Assembly: GCA_021786215.1 (NCBI GenBank)
Contig: JAJYNT010000009.1
Location: 1 to 7,911, forward strand
Direction: 5' to 3'
Origin: Chloroflexota bacterium
GTDB taxonomy: Bacteria > Chloroflexota > UBA6077
DNA: 7,911 bases
Both the position numbers and the translations under genes were made by a program. Below are positions 6,447 through 7,911 of this stretch, piece after piece. Position 1 is the stretch's first letter. Each line of letters starts with the position of its first letter. A model generated the notes under the pieces. The model ran no database searches. It was not told where the DNA came from and was given only the letters and a program-made list of their open reading frames with translations.

Positions 6447-7604
6447 CTAGATTCGGGAGACTCGGCGGTCTGTTCTGGCGACGACCCGACCGGTGTCTGA
6501 AGTATCGTAGCCACCCAGTTCGCGAGCTACGGCTTTGAAGGACTCGGAGCGAAGGGCATCGAGGAGCACCACAACTTCGAGAGCCTCGCTCCGCGATGCC
6601 AGGATCGCGAGGTCGTACCTTTCCCTCGCGAGAGGGATGAAATCCAGGTCGAAGGCTCTTGCCGCCGACTGAATGCCCAGTCCGACGTCGGCGTCTCCAC
6701 CGGCAACGGCAGCCGCCGCAGCGGTGTGGGTCTCCACTTCGTGCCCGTAGCCCCGCACCATCTCCGGGGCAATGCCCAACTCCTTGAGACGCACGTCCAG
6801 CAAGACGCGAGTGCCGGCACCCTTTTGGCGGTTGACAGAGGTAACGTCTGGGCGAGCCAGGTCTAGAAACCCGACAATGCCCTTCGGGTTCCCCTTGGCG
6901 ACCATCAGCCCTTGCTGACGGTAGACCAGGTTAACCAGCAGCACGTCGTCGCCCGGAAGGATACGCCGCAGGAAGGGGACGTTGTACTCCCCGGTCTCCT
7001 CGTCGAGCAGATGGCAGCCGGCGACTTCCGCTTCACCCCTCTCCAGGGCGATGAGCCCGGCCAGGCTGCCAACGTTGGCAGTGGTCACGAGGACCTCCGG
7101 ATGGGTTCGTCTGAGCTGGCTAATCAGGAGATCTAAAGCCAGATCGTGACTGCCCGCGATCCGCAGGTAGTGCGTAGCCGGGCGCTGGAGTCCCTCGTGA
7201 GCCCTCTCTGCCCTCTCGGACCGCAGCTCCCGCCAGCGGGCCCATTGCAGCGCAAGCGCGCCCTCGATCTGCTCCTGGGAATACCCAAGGCTGAGAGCCT
7301 CCATCACCGCGCGCCCCAGGAGATCGCGAAGGCGGTCTTCGCGAAACTCGGCCAATCTCCCCGACGCCTCCTCCGCCACGAAGGTGCCTCGCCCTGGAGA
7401 GGTAGACACCACTCCAGAGCGCTCCATCTCCAGGTAAGCCTTCGCCGCCGTGTTGACGTTGATCCCCAACTGCGCGGCCAGAGCCCTCACCGGCGGCAGG
7501 CGGTCCCCGGGTTTGAGCCGGCCGGTCGCGACTTGGTGGCGGATCTGGTCCACTATCTGTTGATGAAGGGGCTCGCCGGATGAGGGGTCAAGTCGCAGAT
7601 CCAG
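6447..7604 (-). CDS. GntR-type winged-helix regulator fused to a PBP-like (molybdate/tungstate-type) ligand domain
   Basis: This one-component transcription factor is 385 residues from the proposed CTG start. Residues 1-76 form a GntR winged helix, with the recognition part LPPVRALAAQLGINVNTAAKAY (split over 36-57) and the wing SPGRGTFV at 69-76. A helical linker follows (about 80-135, EFREDRLRDLL and WARWRELRSERAERAHE). Residues about 145-345 form a periplasmic-binding-protein-like ligand domain with the marks of the Pfam PBP_like group: GSHDLALDLL (151-160), AGCHLLDEETGEYN (195-208), GNPKGI (238-243), VNRQKGAGTR (257-266) and ETHTAAAAAVAGGDADVGLG (291-310). Relatives are linked to molybdate or tungstate sensing. 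The usual N-terminal residues before the winged helix, DLRLDPSSGEPLHQQI, appear only if translation begins at CTG 7604; the first conventional start, GTG 7553, would cut into helix 1. An ideal ribosome site precedes the CTG. The gene is divergent from a promoter at the right edge. Confidence 0.88.
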   Translation of the reverse strand: MDLRLDPSSGEPLHQQIVDQIRHQVATGRLKPGDRLPPVRALAAQLGINVNTAAKAYLEMERSGVVSTSPGRGTFVAEEASGRLAEFREDRLRDLLGRAVMEALSLGYSQEQIEGALALQWARWRELRSERAERAHEGLQRPATHYLRIAGSHDLALDLLISQLRRTHPEVLVTTANVGSLAGLIALERGEAEVAGCHLLDEETGEYNVPFLRRILPGDDVLLVNLVYRQQGLMVAKGNPKGIVGFLDLARPDVTSVNRQKGAGTRVLLDVRLKELGIAPEMVRGYGHEVETHTAAAAAVAGGDADVGLGIQSAARAFDLDFIPLARERYDLAILASRSEALEVVVLLDALRSESFKAVARELGGYDTSDTGRVVARTDRRVSRI

Positions 7605-7608
7605 TCTG

Positions 7609-7619
7609 TCACCTCCTTT
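7609..7619 (-). promoter_or_regulatory. perfect Shine-Dalgarno that decides the regulator start
   Basis: On the minus strand AAAGGAGGTGA (7619-7609) matches the anti-Shine-Dalgarno over its whole length. The CTG at 7604 lies seven bases after AGGAGG. The GTG at 7553 would be nearly 60 bases away. An in-frame TAG at 7625-7623 closes the frame upstream, and no in-frame ATG, GTG or TTG occurs between it and 7553. Confidence 0.8.
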
Positions 7620-7634
7620 GTACTACTCCATACA
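7619..7634. promoter_or_regulatory. small inverted repeat TGTA-N8-TACA at the regulator transcription start, possible autoregulatory operator
   Basis: Four-base arms TGTA and TACA flank an eight-base centre, between the -10 box and the ribosome site of the regulator gene. Repression by its own product at this point would be typical of GntR-type factors. The arms are short enough to arise by chance. A related arm pair occurs in the facing promoter at 7756-7778. Confidence 0.25.
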
Positions 7635-7637
7635 GCA

Positions 7638-7666
7638 CAGATAACACGAGCGCCACCCCCTGTCAA
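7638..7666 (-). promoter_or_regulatory. sigma-70-type promoter of the regulator gene
   Basis: On the minus strand a perfect -35 box TTGACA (7666-7661), a 17-base spacer and the -10 box TATCTG (7643-7638), preceded by a TGn extension (TGT), make a good promoter. Initiation would be near 7631, giving a leader of about 27 bases up to the CTG start at 7604. The short leader with a strong ribosome site supports the CTG start. Confidence 0.7.
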
Positions 7667-7755
7667 TAACGACTTGTCGCTGTGTGTCACTGCTCAGGGA
7701 AAATGTCCGGGGCGAGCCTCCTCATCAGGCCGGCCCGCGTCGAGATTAGCTATAC

Positions 7756-7779
7756 TTGTAACAGTTCATATGGTACAAT
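7756..7779 (+). promoter_or_regulatory. extended -10 promoter pointing rightwards, overlapped by inverted repeat TTGTA-N13-TACAA
   Basis: TGGTACAAT (7771-7779) is an extended -10 element: TG, one base, then TACAAT with five of six consensus bases. There is no good -35 at 16-18 bases, as is common for extended -10 promoters. The -10 is one arm of an inverted repeat, TTGTA (7756-7760) and TACAA (7774-7778). A regulator bound there would block RNA polymerase. The promoter faces away from the GntR-type regulator gene, a usual layout for a local regulator and its target. Confidence 0.5.
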
Positions 7780-7911
7780 TCGCCAGGAGAGGGCTCGCCT
7801 GTCGGCTTCTTCTTGTCAGCGTCCGCTCTTCCCCGCGACGGAAGTGAACCGTATCCGGGGGAAAGCTACTGAGTGCATCGTTCCTTGAGTCACATCCGTA
7901 GGGCGGCCCTT

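Larger units (their letters stand above)
7605..7911. other. intergenic region upstream of the regulator, running to the window edge
   Basis: About 300 bases without a supported coding region. It holds the regulator's ribosome site and promoter (7609-7666), an AT-rich island around 7741-7780 with an outward promoter, and an eight-base inverted repeat, GGCGAGCC (7711-7718) and GGCTCGCC (7792-7799), flanking that promoter. The remaining 7786-7911 would be the leader of a rightward gene beyond the edge. I found no recognised riboswitch, tRNA or start codon with a good ribosome site there. A short open frame at 7682-7888 has no ribosome site and crosses the promoter, so I discount it. Confidence 0.55.

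Noticed and set aside
7711..7799. GGCGAGCC / GGCTCGCC inverted repeat around the rightward promoter
   Set aside because: The arms are 73 bases apart, with the promoter between them, so they would not form one RNA stem. Eight-base GC-rich matches at this distance are weak evidence.
7786..7911. Possible riboswitch (molybdenum cofactor or cobalamin type) in the rightward leader
   Set aside because: I compared it by eye with the conserved core sequences I know and found no convincing match. A covariance-model scan including the sequence beyond the edge would be decisive.

Overview
This window looks like chromosomal DNA from a GC-rich bacterium, most likely a Chloroflexota member or a close relative. 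That is an inference from three things: a YvcK protein with two N-terminal membrane helices, a GntR-type regulator fused to a molybdate/tungstate-type binding domain, and an intergenic CACGGAG-type inverted repeat. None of these fixes the taxon. No rRNA, tRNA, transposase, phage gene or CRISPR array is visible.

Left part (1-4411, minus strand): three genes read leftwards. They are a GH94 glycoside phosphorylase (807 aa), a small four-helix membrane protein of the YvlD / 'phage holin family 4' type (113 aa), and a membrane-anchored YvcK-family protein (443 aa). A good sigma-70-like promoter in the gap after the phosphorylase gene suggests that the membrane protein and yvcK form their own transcription unit. 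Both the phosphorylase and YvcK touch sugar metabolism or the cell envelope, but the sequence does not prove a functional link.

Centre (4412-5745): a divergent intergenic region holds a perfect 12-bp palindrome just upstream of the phosphorylase gene. Two plus-strand genes of unknown function (98 and 178 aa) follow, each with a ribosome binding site. The gap between them carries a long imperfect inverted repeat built on CCACGGAG / CTCCGTGG, which is the clearest non-coding structure in the window.

Right part (5746-7911): two minus-strand genes, a single-domain universal stress protein and a 385-aa one-component regulator (GntR winged helix plus PBP-like ligand domain). The regulator's real start is probably a CTG codon 51 bases upstream of the first conventional start, because a perfect Shine-Dalgarno sequence and the missing N-terminus of the DNA-binding domain both lie there. 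A strong promoter drives it. Facing the other way, an extended -10 promoter points out of the window towards an unseen gene, which by family precedent could be a molybdate or tungstate transporter under this regulator's control.

No clearly new multi-gene system is visible. The best leads are the start-codon correction, the divergent regulator/promoter pair, the inverted repeat, the unassigned sugar specificity of the phosphorylase, and the two unidentified genes.
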